The notes under the pieces were generated by a model. The model searched no databases. It worked only from the letters and a program-made list of their open reading frames with translations, and was not told where the DNA came from. A DNA stretch of 64,000 bases from Manihot esculenta (Eukaryota; Streptophyta; Magnoliopsida; Malpighiales; Euphorbiaceae). Below, in pieces: positions 1-10,914 of this stretch. The stretch's first letter is position 1. Each line of letters opens with the position of its first letter. The translations under genes and the position numbers were made by a program. The DNA lies in NCBI RefSeq assembly GCF_001659605.2, contig NC_035164.2, positions 24,958,665 to 25,022,664 on the forward strand, given 5' to 3'.

Positions 1-1016
1 GCTGGACAGGACACTTTCGGCGGCAGGTTCGGCGGCCGAATGTCCTCTCCAGAGACGAAACTCAAGCACCTTCGGCGGCCGAATCCCTCAAACAGAGCCG
101 AACATGCAAAAACACTCGGGGCAAGCTGTGGCAACCAAGCCACCATGCAGGAGGTTCGGCGGCCGAATGACCCTTCGGCTGCCGAACCTGAGTTCATCCA
201 GAACTCAGCTTCAACGGCAAACCATCTTCTCCTTCCCTTCACCCACTCCACATACATACACCAACTCCTTAACACACATATACTCACGTATATGATCACA
301 GGGGTCCAAAACTATCTAATAACCCCTAACAACAAATCAAACATAACACAGAAACATGTATACATGCATAACTCAGCAAAACTATCATTCCGAACCTAAG
401 CATACATCTCCTTCCACAAATCCCCCTAAAACCTTCAGAAAACATAAAAAACATATTCAAGAACATCACTTACCTCCTGGAACAAGAAGATGAGTGAGCT
501 AAACAAAGGAAAACGGATCACCTCTTCTTCACCCTCACTAACTTTCCAAAGCTCACTTTTTGCTTCAAAACCTTCAAAACATGGTAAACGAGCAAACTCC
601 TGCATGAGCTGCTCAAACTAAGCAAATAAAGCATAGGAGACGTGGCCAAGCTTCTGGACATGATCTGGTGATAACACCTGTCCAAAATGCTGACTAAGGC
701 ACACAAACCTGCTGGCTAAGCAACTCAGCTTCGGCTGCCGAATCGCATGCAAAACCATGCAACATTCGGGGGCCGAACCTGAATTCGGAAGCCGAACATT
801 GGGCACTCTCGGCGGCCGAACTTATCTTCGGCGGCCGAACTTGGCTAAAGTCTCCATGACCCATTTCTCTTCAAAACTCATAACTATAGACCTGTAACAC
901 CATAAAACACATCATAACACTGAGAAAACATAACTCCTACCCGTATATAGAATCCCAACACTCCGGATTCCACCAGACAATAGGAATTCCGGTGCCGGAT
1001 TCTAGCCGGGTATTAC
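1..1016 (-). mobile_element. Gypsy LTR, partial (minus strand)
   Basis: The right edge reads ...CTAGCCGGGTATTACA, the reverse complement of the LTR start TGTAATACCCGGCTAG seen in the three large gypsy copies further right. The stretch has several TTCGGCGGCCGAA palindromes (near 28, 70, 154, 810 and 826), the hallmark of this LTR family. The opening bases match the sequence near 53821 and 63973 inside other LTRs. No polypurine tract lies right of 1016, so this is either the 5' LTR of an element lying to the left of the window or a solo LTR; the other end is not visible. Confidence 0.85.
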
Positions 1017-2126
1017 AAATTTGGCAGCAGTTTAAAATTGTTACGAAGAAAATTCATTTTTTACTATATATAATAATATATTCTAACAAAAATTTTATTT
1101 TAATTCAATAGAATTATAATTTTTTCTGTCTTTGATTTGCTACAAAAAAAATAATTAAACTGCTTGTTAAACTTAGTAGTAGAGACAAATACAATGATTT
1201 TCAAATCGTTGCTATTAACTTTATGACTAAGTTAAAATATATAAAGTAACAATTTATACTAGCTGTCTTAGACCCTTCGTAGTGCAATATTCATGAGTAA
1301 TTTTTAATATTATTAAATGCTCTTTTCCTACCACACTAATATACACCATGAAATCTAAATATTTCTTATTTCTCCATTTCTTCTAATGCTAAAGCTATGT
1401 ACTATCAAGTGCCATAAAAAATAGTTTAAGATGAATAAAAATTCCTATTTGAAAAAAAACTCATATTGCTAAAACAATATACTAATTTGAATAAAAAATA
1501 ATTAATAAAATTAAAATATTTTATTAAATCATATCACATATAAAACATAATAAAAAATGAAGAGTAATATATAAATATATTTATAATAAAATATGATATA
1601 TGGTAATTATATATGTCTCAAACTAGAATATCTATTCGAACAATTTTTTTTATTATAACTTAGATACTTACAAATACTACAATACAATTCGCGGGGATTT
1701 TGGCCTTCCTATTTTTCTTATCATTGTCATACTTAGAATAATTGTTGAACTAAAATACTATGTCTAGTAAGATTCATGTGCTAATGGATGTAAATAAGTT
1801 TTGCAATATTTTAATATTTCCTCAAGTGTATAACATATTACCAAAAATCAAAATCGAAATATTGACATGTAACAACAACAAGTAAACAAAGCTTTTTTGT
1901 TCATTGAAATTTTCCACACTGACATTTCCTTTTGTTGTAAATATAGCGATTTAAATGCTGTCCTATTTTTTTTATACTGGATCATAAGCTGACAGTACCA
2001 AATAAAGTCTAATACAACTATCAAATTTTATCACCATATGGCTATTTGCTTTGTACACGTGTTTTTATTTCCTTCACGCAATATGGTTGTCACATCCATT
2101 CTCTAATCTATTGAGACGAATATGAC
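1017..2126. other. AT-rich stretch without recognised features
   Basis: Low-complexity AT-rich DNA. I see no coding frame with recognisable similarity, no RNA gene, and no clear repeat boundary. Confidence 0.6.
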
Positions 2127-3110
2127 CCGCCAAAGATGGAGAAATCCTGAACAAAGCGACGATAATACCCTGCTAAGCCCAGAAAACTTCTAACCTTTGA
2201 AACATTAGTTGGAGGATCCCAATTGACTACTGCTTCAATCTTCTTAAAATCAACCAAAACTCCATCTGCTGACCTGGATGATATTCAATAGTACAATCGT
2301 AGTCCTTAAGTAACTCAATCCACCGTCTCTGCCTTAAATTCAACTCCTTCTGTGTGAGAAGATACTTCAAACTTGGATGCATAGAGTAAGCAGAACAATG
2401 GGCTTCCACCATAATCTCTCTCTTCAAGCTTTCCACTCTGGGTACACATAGTCTATCACCAAACATTAAAGTCCCATCCTCCCTTAGGGAAAAATCGGTA
2501 CGGGTGCCATCTCTTACTTCAAAATATATGAAAATTGAATTTAAAGCACAGCTGAATAAATAGCCGATTACACTCTGTATATGCACCGAACAGATAACAC
2601 CTTGCTGACAGGTGATTTATTTTCAGCATGATATATATAAATTTATATTGTCTTTGGGACAGCGCTTGATATACAGATAGCCTTTGGGGCGTATGTCAGG
2701 TGGTCCCCCTTTGGGGTAGCTTTGTACATGTGTATGACCAGTATTTTATTTGCTCTTGGGCCAAACTTATCATCATAGAGCTTAAGATGCCAGTATTGCT
2801 CTCCGGCTGTCATTAGAAGGCAATATGTCTGACACAAAGCAATAAAGATCTTCAAACTTGTCTACATACTCTCTTATTGAGAGGCTTCCTTGAAACAACC
2901 TGAAAAAAGCATCCTGTTTTCCTTTTCTGTAACTTTCTGATAAATACTCCTGGCGAAATTCATATATAAATTGATCCCAAGTCAGTCCGACTCCATGTCT
3001 GCGATGAATGCCATCAAACCAACCATCAGCCTTACCCAGAAGCAAACCATGTACATTATCTATCTTATCTGCATCAGTCAGCTTCATTAATTCAAACACT
3101 TTTACCACTT
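2127..3110 (-). pseudogene. Scrambled gypsy retrotransposon fossil
   Basis: Minus-strand frames show four gypsy pieces in the wrong order. Reading 5' to 3' on the minus strand: a Gag piece (about 3108-2782, with DQFIYEFRQEYLS and REYVDKFEDL); the Pol spacer before the integrase ([19 protein letters not shown], about 2510-2390); an RNase H piece ([17 protein letters not shown], about 2370-2270); and the end of the RT ([17 protein letters not shown], about 2260-2127). In a normal element RT precedes RNase H, which precedes the spacer. Junctions lie near 2375 and 2265. All pieces keep the same strand. Non-functional. Confidence 0.8.
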
Positions 3111-3150
3111 TCTTTAACCATTTATCTGCAATGTCAGCATCAGAAGAGCC

Positions 3151-3515
3151 CTCAAAATAAATTAATTAAAATTAATTAATTAATTAATTAAAAGAGATAT
3201 TAAAGCTCGGGAACTTTCCCGAAATTGGAGAATTTCGGCATCTCCGTCATCCTCGCGAAAGAAGCAGAAAACAGAGTAAAATCTCTGTTAATTGTTTTTA
3301 AAAACAAAATTTCCTCCTTAACCCAAATCTCTTTCCCCTCAACCCAATCAACCCACAAACTTCTAAGATCCTTCAGCTAGATTCTGATTAAACCTATATC
3401 CTGCGCAGAAATTCAATATTTTCTTCCAGAAGCTCCAAATTTAGGTAGGTGAGTTTTATCCCTTTTTATTCAAATTTGGGCCTATGGGCCAGATATGATA
3501 ATGGTGGTATATATT
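3151..3515. other. Unassigned stretch, possible LTR or leader fragment
   Basis: Starts with a TTAA-type simple repeat (about 3161-3191). A more GC-balanced stretch follows, resembling the 3' part of a gypsy LTR or an untranslated leader (CTCGGGAACTTTCCCG near 3206, then a pyrimidine-rich run). It has no coding frame. Adjacency to the gypsy fossil suggests a related LTR, but I could not match it to another LTR in the window. Confidence 0.3.
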
Positions 3516-3519
3516 GTAT

Positions 3520-4365
3520 GCAGCAAGTTTTTATTTATAAAGTATCATTCTTTCATCAAAGTATTTAACCAATCTAGTAAATATATGTTGAACAATACAT
3601 ACGCTTTTTAATATATTATTCACACATTCAACAATATTAGTAGTTAAATTATCGTATCTTCAACCACCATCATGTGACAATGTCTATTATTTTATTGGAC
3701 ATCTAATAGCCTAATAAAAATAAATGAATTAAAAATGTATAGTACTTACTGAAAATAATATATTTAAATATAAATATAAATTAATTGAATATGTAACTGT
3801 AGAGACAATCATACCAATTTTGTATAATATATTTTTTTTATCTTTTTATTTTTATAAGTAGTATTATAGTTTCTTGCAAAATGCCAAAATCAATACCTAC
3901 GGAAAGCCAATAGTTCTTTCCAATCTATGGATTCGTAACTCATCATAAATATAATATCAACATGTTGATCCAAAATAACACAAATTCGATGTTTGTCATA
4001 TTGTTATGGATGCAACACATGAATTAACTCTTAACTTCACTTTTTTTTCTCCTTTAATAATTACAAAAACTATGGAAAATAGTCTATTATTATTATAAAT
4101 AAAACTTACTATGACAAAATGTGTCTTGAAATTTTTCATATAAAAAGGTTCCATTTATAAGTAATATATGTTTTTAATGATCAAACCCATCAATATAGAG
4201 TTTGAAAGATCAAAAAAAATTTTTAAACATCTTGCGAGACAGATTGATTTAGTCTTCAACTAACAATCAACAATTATACATGGATTGTGCACTTGAATAG
4301 CATTCAGATAACGAGACAACTTATGGCATAACTCTTTCCAATTGCCAAACACACGGGTCAATGCT
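3520..4365 (-). pseudogene. MULE-2 transposase fossil, catalytic block
   Basis: Conceptual minus-strand reading gives a decayed Mutator-like transposase of the type whose core reads IDGTHLYGKY. Visible in order are WKELCHKLSRYLNAIQVHNP (about 4340-4270), a degenerate INGTFLYEKF (about 4180-4130), ILDQHVDI (about 3980-3955) and TTNIVECVNNILK (about 3640-3590). The first catalytic Asp appears replaced by Asn; the second Asp and the Glu remain. Many stops and frame changes make it dead. MULE-1 is inserted at its right edge (target copy 4366-4374), and its reading continues at 9500. The left end fades near 3520. Confidence 0.7.
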
Positions 4366-4374
4366 TTGTTTTTA

Positions 4375-4534
4375 GGGAGATTTACAATTTAGTTCCTGGG
4401 TATTGCCATTATTAACAAGTCAGTCCCTGCATTTTCAGAAACCTATTAAAACGTCCTTATATAATCAAACCGTTAACAAATCAGTCCTTCCATCCACTAT
4501 TACCCTCTTTTCCGTTAAAAATAAGATGAAAGGA
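4375..4534 (+). repeat. MULE-1 left terminal inverted repeat
   Basis: Begins GGGAGATTTACAATTTAG and runs to about 4534. It is the reverse complement of 9331-9490 with a handful of differences. Confidence 0.92.
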
Positions 4535-4863
4535 CCAAAATAAACTTAGTGTAACTTTTTCCCAAATTGATAATCTCTCTTCTCAAATCCCTATCCTCTC
4601 TCTTCTTCCGAAAATGAAAACCTCTGTTCCGAAATCCCTAATTTCTCTTTTCTTCCCAAATCAATAACCTCTCTCTTCCTAAATCCCTAACTTTCTGTCT
4701 TCTCCCAAGTCGATAACTTCTCTTCTCAAATCTCTAACTTCTCTCTTCTTCCCTAAATCCTCTCTTCTCGATTTTGTTGGTTTTTATCGAAGAGAAGTTG
4801 GGTTCTGTCGAAGAGAAGTTGTGGTCCCGATTTTGTTGGTTTATGTCGAACAAGTGAGGAAAG

Positions 4864-5026
4864 GTAACTTTTTGTGCTTTCTTTTATTTTTTTTCTTTGG
4901 ATGTGTGATCATAATATTTGTATTATAGTAAAACATGTGGGTACCACTTACTGTTACTGATAGTTTTAGTGTATTTTTTTTCAGGAGATTTTGACTAATT
5001 AAATAATGTGTGATTCATGTGTGCAG
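4864..5026 (+). other. Putative 5'-UTR intron of the MULE-1 transposase gene
   Basis: GT at 4864 (AAAG/GTAACTTT) and a good acceptor TGTGTGCAG ending at 5026, preceded by a T-rich tract, frame a 163-bp intron just before the start codon at 5037. Inferred from splice consensus only. Confidence 0.45.
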
Positions 5027-5036
5027 GTCTGAAGAC

Positions 5037-7884
5037 ATGGCTGTGGAAGAGAGATTTATTGTGGTGTTGACATATGAAAACAAAACTGATTCTTTATATA
5101 ATGTCCCTATTGCAAGGTATTCGTACATATCCTTATTGTCTGATGTTTATAAGTTGTTTAACATAGCTGCATCGTTTGTTACGTTTGTTACTGGTAGTGG
5201 GATGAGTGTAGAAAATGATGATGATTTAATGTTGGCTTTTGAGTTGTATAAACGTAGTCATAAATTGCCTTTGACTGTACACGTAAAGGGGGTCCCTTTG
5301 AACACTGAGATGTCTGATGATGACAATGATGATGATGATGATGATGATGTTTGTATTATTGGTGAGAGCAGTAATACTGGTGAGGGCAGTAATCTTGGTG
5401 AGGGTGGTAATACTGTTGAGGATATTAACCTTGATGATACCTTAGGTAGAAACACTCCCCCATTAAGTAGGGATGGGTCCACAAGAGGTAGGGGCAGGAG
5501 TGTGCCATTAAGAGGAAAGGGAGGAAGAAGCAGTTTTACTAGAGGTAGAGGGATAAGACAGGAAAGTGTTAGTGAAAGTGGGCAGTTAGGGGGAGGGGCC
5601 AATGAATCACCACAAATTGATTCTGAAAGTGATGTATCATTCAATGAAAGTGAGGTTGGAGATGATTTACCTGAAGAAGTTGTATTTGACAATGAGATTA
5701 GTACTGAGGAGTTAGATGGGTTATCAGATTATGCTAGTGACAATGACAAAGAAATCGAAGATAGTGAGAATGAGTCTTATGATCCAAATAATAGAAAGAA
5801 AAAATATATTGATCCTTATCATGGCATGTATGATCATCCCTTCCAACACAATGAAGGGGAAGAGATTTTGTTTAAAAAGGGCCAAGTTTTTAAGGACATT
5901 GTAACTTTGAGGAATGCGATGAGGGATTATGCTATTAAGGGGGGATATGATATTACAAGAGTTAAAAATGACTCTACTAGATTAACAGCTAAGTGTTCCA
6001 GTACAGGATGTCCCTGGAGGTTTCATGCATCAGTTTTGTCTGACCAAGTCACTTTCATGGTTAAGACTCTGCATGATGAGCACACATGCATAAGACCATT
6101 AAGAAATGAAAATTTGAATTCAAACACTAAGTGGATAGTAGAAAAACTTAGGGGAAAGCTGAGGGCAGACCCTGACATGAGTTATGAACTCATGCAGCAT
6201 GAGTTGATGGAAAAATGGGGTGTGGAAGTTCCTGTGTGGCAATTATATAGAGCTAAGTGCAAGGCTAGAGATGAGAATATGGGCATGCATTGTGAAAGTT
6301 TCAAAAAACTTAAGAAATATGTCCATTATTTGCAAACATATAACCCGGGTACAGTTGTAAAAATTCAACCAGCTCCAAGGGTTAATGAAGATGATCCTTT
6401 TGTTTTTCAAAGAATATGGATTATGTTTGATGCTATAAAGTCTGGATTTGAGAATGGTTGTAGACCCATTATAGGATTAGATGGTTGCCACTTGAAGGGT
6501 CCATATGGAGGGATTTTCCTAGTTGCAGTCATACTGGATGGAAATAGAGGTGTGCTACCTCTTGCATTTTCTATAGTTGAAGCAGAATGTGGTGATAGCT
6601 GGACATTTTTCCTAGAGAATCTTTATTCTTGCATTAGTGGAGGAATTGATGATAGGCCTTTAACTATTATGTCAGATAGGCAAAAGGTATGAATTAATAT
6701 TCAATTTTTTTTTTTAATTTAGCATATTGAACTATATGCTATTAATTTAAGTTACTAACTATTTTTTTGGTTGTAGGGACTCGTTGATGCTGTCAAAAAT
6801 ATATTTCCCAATGCATCTCATAGAGTTTGTTGCAGGCATTTATACATGAATTTCAAGAAAGAGTTCCCTGAACTCATGCTCAGAGATGATTTTTGGAATG
6901 CTGCAAAGAATACTCATTCTTATGAGTTTTGGCTTCACATGAAGAATTTGAAGCCCAAGCGAGATCAAAATCCATATGACTGGTTGATCAATATACCCTT
7001 TAGTCAATGGACTAGACATGCATTCTGGCCTGAAGCTAAGTGTGACAATTACACTAACAACATGACCGAATCATTCAATGCATGGATAGTGAATTGAGAG
7101 GTTTGCCTATTATCAATATTATTGAATCTATTAGGCAGAAATGTATGGTTAGGTTGCATAGAAGATTTGCTAAAGCTCAAACATGGGAAGAGATAGTTAC
7201 ACCAAGAACAAAGAAAGTATTGAATAAAATCATTACTGCCAGTAGGTTTCTTAAGTTGCTCCCTGGTAGAAATGAAGAGTATGAGGTTCATGAGGGTCCA
7301 TGTAGGTTTGCTGTTAGTTTAGCTAAAAGGACATGCAGTTGTGGATAGTGGGATATAAGTGGTTTACCATGCAAGCATGCTGCTAGAGCAATTGCATATG
7401 TTAGGGGCAATATTGAAGAGTTTTGCCATGAATATTATACTGTGCAGTGCTATTCAAGAGTTTATGCAGGTGCCATACATCCTGTTCCTCAAACTGAGCT
7501 TGAACCTAATAATGAACACCCATTAATGTTGCCACCTCCTTTGAGGAGGCAACCAGGAAGGCCAAGGAAGGCTAGAAAGAGAGATGAGAGTGAACCACCA
7601 GCAAGAGGAAGGAGGACAACAACTGTCACTTGTGCTAGGTGCTTACAAACAGGCCACAATAAGAGAACTTGTCAATATGCTACTGTTGGGGTAACTATAC
7701 CTTTGTTTGCTTGCATATAATGAATCTATTTTGACCTTTTTAACCTTTTTATGTATTTTTCTAATTGCAGGCAAATATGGCTGCAAGTCAAAAGAAGAGA
7801 AAACACACTACTGCATCAGGTGCGGGGACTTCAAGAGGGGTTAATACTAATCAAGTGGGATCAAGTGGTGGACCAACTATCTAA
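5037..7884 (+). pseudogene. MULE-1 transposase (MuDR family), broken
   Basis: Three coding exons: 5037-6686, 6777-7690 and 7771-7884, with phase-0 GT-AG introns 6687-6776 and 7691-7770. The N-terminus resembles the PB1-like region of plant MuDR proteins, followed by an acidic Asp-rich and Gly/Arg-rich linker. A MuDR DNA-binding zinc domain (CSSTGC...HDEHTC) lies at about residues 278-351. The DDE domain has D482 (GLDGCHLKG), D547 (MSDRQK), a CCRHLYMNF motif and E in NNMTESF. A SWIM zinc finger (CSCG...CKHA) and a CCHC knuckle (CARCLQTGHNKRTC) follow. Two lesions break it: a one-base deletion near 7089 and an in-frame TAG at 7346-7348 in the SWIM finger. All catalytic residues survive, so decay is recent. 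The start at 5037 is chosen because a splice acceptor lies just upstream. Confidence 0.9.
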
Positions 7885-8631
7885 AGGAGCCTTTGGAATA
7901 TCAAATGATCTTTTTGAGAATGTTGTTAGTTGATGGGATATAATTTGTACATTTTAGGAAAACATGTATTTTGGGGTATTGGATTGAGCTTTTTGTCTAT
8001 TTGGAAATATTATAAATCTGTGCACAGATTCTTTTTTGGGGGAGTTTATCATAGATATTGGTACAGTGCTACAGATATTGGCCTTACTTGATCATTAAAA
8101 TGGCAGTAATAGATGTATGACATTGTAATGATCAAGTGTGATTTTGTAAAGTCTCATTTTGTAATACATATTTGAACAAAAAGGACATATTAATGAAGTT
8201 ATGCCTTTAATTTCATATGCTCAGCTCCAATTTTATTCATTGTGCATTTATAAAATTTGTTTGTACTTGATCTTAAGTTACAGTTGGATAAATGTAACAT
8301 TATCACTCTTCTATTACTTTTAATTTTACAACTTTTTAGTACATCTATTTAAGTATTTAAAATTTCTAAGTCCTTTAAGTTTTAATGTTTATAATTTTTT
8401 AGTCCTTATATATTAAATTTCGAAACTATTAGGTCTTCCAGTTTTGAATCAGTACAACTGTTTGGTTCTTCATTTTAACCATTCACTTACAAGAAACTAA
8501 CATGATAAAATTCCACTCATCTAACTTAGATAAATAGTACAGAATTCATTCATACATAAAGAACATATTACAATCTGGTTCAAAATAACTTCTATCTTCT
8601 GCAGCTTTATATAGTGCATCTAAACAACTTT

Positions 8632-8990
8632 TTATGGTGTTTTTACAGCAAACACTATCAAGAGTAACAATATAATTATCATACAATTCTTCATCTGGTT
8701 CAAAACAACTTCAATCTTTTGCAGCTTTACATGTAATTTTTTGGTCTCTTCATTAATCTTCATCAACTCTTCTTTAATCTCTGCAATCGTTCTTGATAAG
8801 TTGGCCTTGAATACCTCTAACCCTTCACCTATACTGTTTGATGTTGGAGAGTTCACATTTGTTGGAATGCACCACCCAAGAAATGACCCACATTTGTTAT
8901 CTCGACAGTAATGATACAACTTGTTTGGATTACTAGCAGATTCAGATATGCGAACCCCGCTCTTTTCCCACAACAGCAATTCACATTCAT
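8632..8990 (-). pseudogene. GRF-type zinc-finger-like ORF inside MULE-1
   Basis: Antisense to the transposase, between its 3' end and the right TIR. From an ATG at 8990 the reading begins with a Cys-rich NCCCGK stretch. A one-base loss in a G run near 8955-8958 shifts into the main frame, which shows SASNPNKLYHYCRDNKCGSF, fitting the GRF zinc-finger pattern (Cys-rich start, NP..x..YxC, then CGxFxW). A Lys/Glu-rich coiled coil (EIKEELMKINEETKKLHVKL) and a C-terminal hydrophobic segment (IIILLLLIVFAV) follow. Small GRF + coiled coil + membrane-anchor proteins are common in plants. Its role in the element is unknown: it could be an accessory protein, as mudrB is in maize MuDR, or a captured host gene. 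Confidence 0.6.
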
Positions 8991-9330
8991 GTAACCACCA
9001 TCCTAGCTTCCCATCGATCCGCTGATGCCAGACATTCTCGCGAAGATAGAATGAATCCTTTAGGTGCTTGATCGTCGGCTATTATGAACGAAACGGAGGT
9101 GGGATCCTTTCAGTGCTTGATCAATGTTGAAGATAGTCTGCCGAGAGATAATGGAGTATGCTAAAAAGGGTAAAATTGGAGGTGAGAGAGTAAATGGAGG
9201 ATTGTCTGTCGAGAGATGATGAGAGGTTGCTTCTAGGGTTCTAATCGGACTGTTATGACAAACCCACCCATACATTTCTGCCTAATAGGGATTGAAAAGG
9301 GTAAAATTGGATTTTCAAAATATTATCTCT

Positions 9331-9490
9331 CCTTTTCATCTTATTTTTAACGGAAAAGAGGGTAATAGTGGATGAAAGGACTGATTTGTTAACGGTTTGA
9401 TTATATAAGGACGTTTTAATAGGTTTCTGAAAATGCAGGAACTGACTTGTTAATAATGGCAATACCCAGGGACTAAATTGTAAATCTCTC
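9331..9490 (-). repeat. MULE-1 right terminal inverted repeat
   Basis: Reverse complement of 4375-4534; ends ...CTAAATTGTAAATCTCTC. Followed by the 9-bp target copy TTATTTTTA (9491-9499). Confidence 0.92.
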
Positions 9491-9499
9491 TTATTTTTA

Positions 9500-9909
9500 A
9501 TATACCATGCTTTCCTATATGAAATCTCATAATTAAACTATTGTTTATCGCTTCAATTATGACATCAATTTTCAATGTCAATTTCTTCTTGATAATTTTT
9601 CATAATACACCAACTTATTATTTGAGAATATAATCACCTATAATCTTGCAATAACACGAGTGAACATGTGTGAGGAGTGTTGTAAACATTTATTACTCAA
9701 TTTGAGTTCGATTTTTATTAGCTCGAATACACTTAACAACCCAATAGATTGGTTGTAAATCAAAAACATATTATGAAACATTATATTTTATTGGGAATTG
9801 TTTCACAACATATTGAATGTCTTCTTTTCATTTGAAGAACAATCCATTGTATAACTCAAAATTCTCATTTACAATGATAGACTATTGTGCTTCTAGAGTA
9901 TTTACTTCC
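9500..9909 (-). pseudogene. MULE-2 transposase fossil, DNA-binding block
   Basis: Minus-strand conceptual reading gives GLFFK, KEDIQYVVKQFPIKYNV, YWVVKCIRANKNRTQIE and, further on, IIEAINNSLIMRFHIGK. These match the order of motifs in the MuDR DNA-binding region of the MULE type represented at 3520-4365. It joins that block once MULE-1 is removed. Frames are broken by several stops and indels. The right edge is the copia A insertion site (ATAAT at 9910-9914), and the protein continues N-terminally at 19060. Confidence 0.65.
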
Positions 9910-9914
9910 ATAAT

Positions 9915-10214
9915 AAAGGAAATTATAAAGAAATGTATTTTATTATAATTGAATGTAGCTCAATATATCAATGAGCTAAATTACACAGCTTTAAATAAGT
10001 AGAAAAACAACCATAGTAGCAAATAAACAGGAGAAAATAACTGAACTAACTTAGGCAATCAAACTCATCACTCGCAGAATCATAACCACTTAGACACATT
10101 CAAAGTAAAACATATTTACAAAAATACACCTTATCACTCCAATGCTTTAGCACACGGCAATCACTTTATTACTCCAGAGGGATGAACACATCCTTATAAC
10201 TCCTTAAGCTATTA
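9915..10214 (-). repeat. Copia A 3' LTR
   Basis: 300 bp, a direct repeat of 18755-19054. In element orientation the LTR starts TAATAGCTTAAG and ends ...AATTTCCTTT, not the usual TG...CA; the ATAAT duplications, PBS and PPT all support these limits to within a base or two. Confidence 0.88.
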
Positions 10215-10226
10215 TCCCCCCTCAAA
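10215..10226 (-). other. Copia A polypurine tract
   Basis: On the minus strand GAGGGGGGA immediately precedes the 3' LTR, as expected for the primer of plus-strand DNA synthesis. Confidence 0.75.
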
Positions 10227-10401
10227 CTTTGTCGGGGCTGAAGACAAAGTTTGTGTCGAAATTGAGCCAGGTGAGCTTTAGTCATTGACTTAGTAAATAT
10301 GTCAGCCAGTTGGAAAGTGGACGGAATGTGCTTAGTGATTAAGACCCCTTGAGCAACTCGTTCTCTCACATAATGATAGTCCAAAGCTATGTGTTTGCTA
10401 C

Positions 10402-10516
10402 TGTTAAATTTGGGCTAGGCCTAACTCACCCCAAAAGCTAGCTCAAGAGGGAGGAGTGCCTATAGCCCATATAAGGGGCACATTACCCCTTTCCACAACC
10501 GATGTGGGATTCAACA
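10402..10516 (-). repeat. LTR-A (TRIM LTR), left copy
   Basis: 115 bp. In element orientation it starts TGTTGAATCCCACATCGG and ends ...CAAATTTAACA (TG...CA). Nearly identical to 14202-14316. Such short LTRs with a CCCACATCGG start and GAGTTAGGCC near the end are typical of plant TRIM elements. Confidence 0.88.
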
Positions 10517-10598
10517 CACCCCCTCACGCCCAGAATTTTTACTGGTGCGTGGCACATTTATGGGGCGCCCAACATCGGATGGGGAGGCTCTGATACCA
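10517..10598 (-). mobile_element. TRIM internal region with PBS and polypurine tract
   Basis: 82 bp. The plus-strand CACCCCCTCACGCC (10517-10530) is the complement of a polypurine tract next to LTR-A. GCTCTGATACCA at 10587-10598 is the complement of the tRNA-Met primer binding site. Nothing coding lies between. In an ordinary TRIM another LTR-A would follow the PBS; here LTR-B follows instead. Confidence 0.85.
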
Positions 10599-10907
10599 TG
10601 TTGAGATTATAGGAAGAAAACTGTTTTTATTTTCTTACCTCTTGTGTAGTAAGTTACAGAGTTTATATAGTACATAATATGAACAATTAGATCTTTGATT
10701 GTGCCCTCAATTATGTCCTAGAATCGTGCTATGCTAAACATGGTAAGATTTGATCACTGATTGATTTACAATCATGACAGAAGATCACTGATTGATTTAC
10801 AATCATGGCAGAGGATTCTTTCCAACACTGATTGATTTACAATCATGGCAGAGGATTCTTTCCAACACTGATTGATTTACAATCATGGCAGAGGATTCTT
10901 TCCAACA
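10599..10907 (-). repeat. LTR-B of copia B
   Basis: 309 bp. In element orientation it starts TGTTGGAAAGAATCC and ends CCTATAATCTCAACA. Its upstream side (plus 10908-10922) is a polypurine tract, GAGGGGGAG on the minus strand, marking it as the 3' LTR of copia B. Its other end touches the PBS of the TRIM. No second LTR-B is present in the window. Confidence 0.85.
10756..10906 (-). repeat. 40-bp tandem repeat inside LTR-B
   Basis: Units begin ACTGATTGATTTACAATC at 10787, 10827 and 10867, with a shorter 31-bp unit at 10756. The last unit runs up to the LTR end, so the extreme U3 region is built from repeats. Each unit ends with the same bases as the LTR terminus (TTCTTTCCAAC). Confidence 0.9.
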
Positions 10908-10914
10908 CTCCCCC

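Larger units (their letters stand above)
4375..9490 (+). mobile_element. MULE-1, complete Mutator-like transposon
   Basis: A 5116-bp DNA transposon bounded by 160-bp terminal inverted repeats that differ at only about five positions by eye. It is flanked by 9-bp target duplications TTGTTTTTA (4366-4374) and TTATTTTTA (9491-9499), one mismatch; 9 bp is the Mutator norm. Inside are a plus-strand transposase gene (5037-7884) with broken frame and an antisense GRF-zinc-finger-like ORF (8632-8990). The left subterminal region (4560-4850) is full of short TCTCTTC/CTAAATC repeats. It lies inside the older MULE-2 transposase fossil. The close match of the TIRs suggests fairly recent movement. Confidence 0.92.

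Noticed and set aside
1017..2126. Possible host gene or promoter in the AT-rich left region
   Set aside because: No open frame with similarity, no splice pattern and no RNA gene features.
5258..5692. Antisense frame across the MULE-1 transposase
   Set aside because: Mirrors the Asp-rich and Gly-rich linker of the sense gene and has no recognisable domain.
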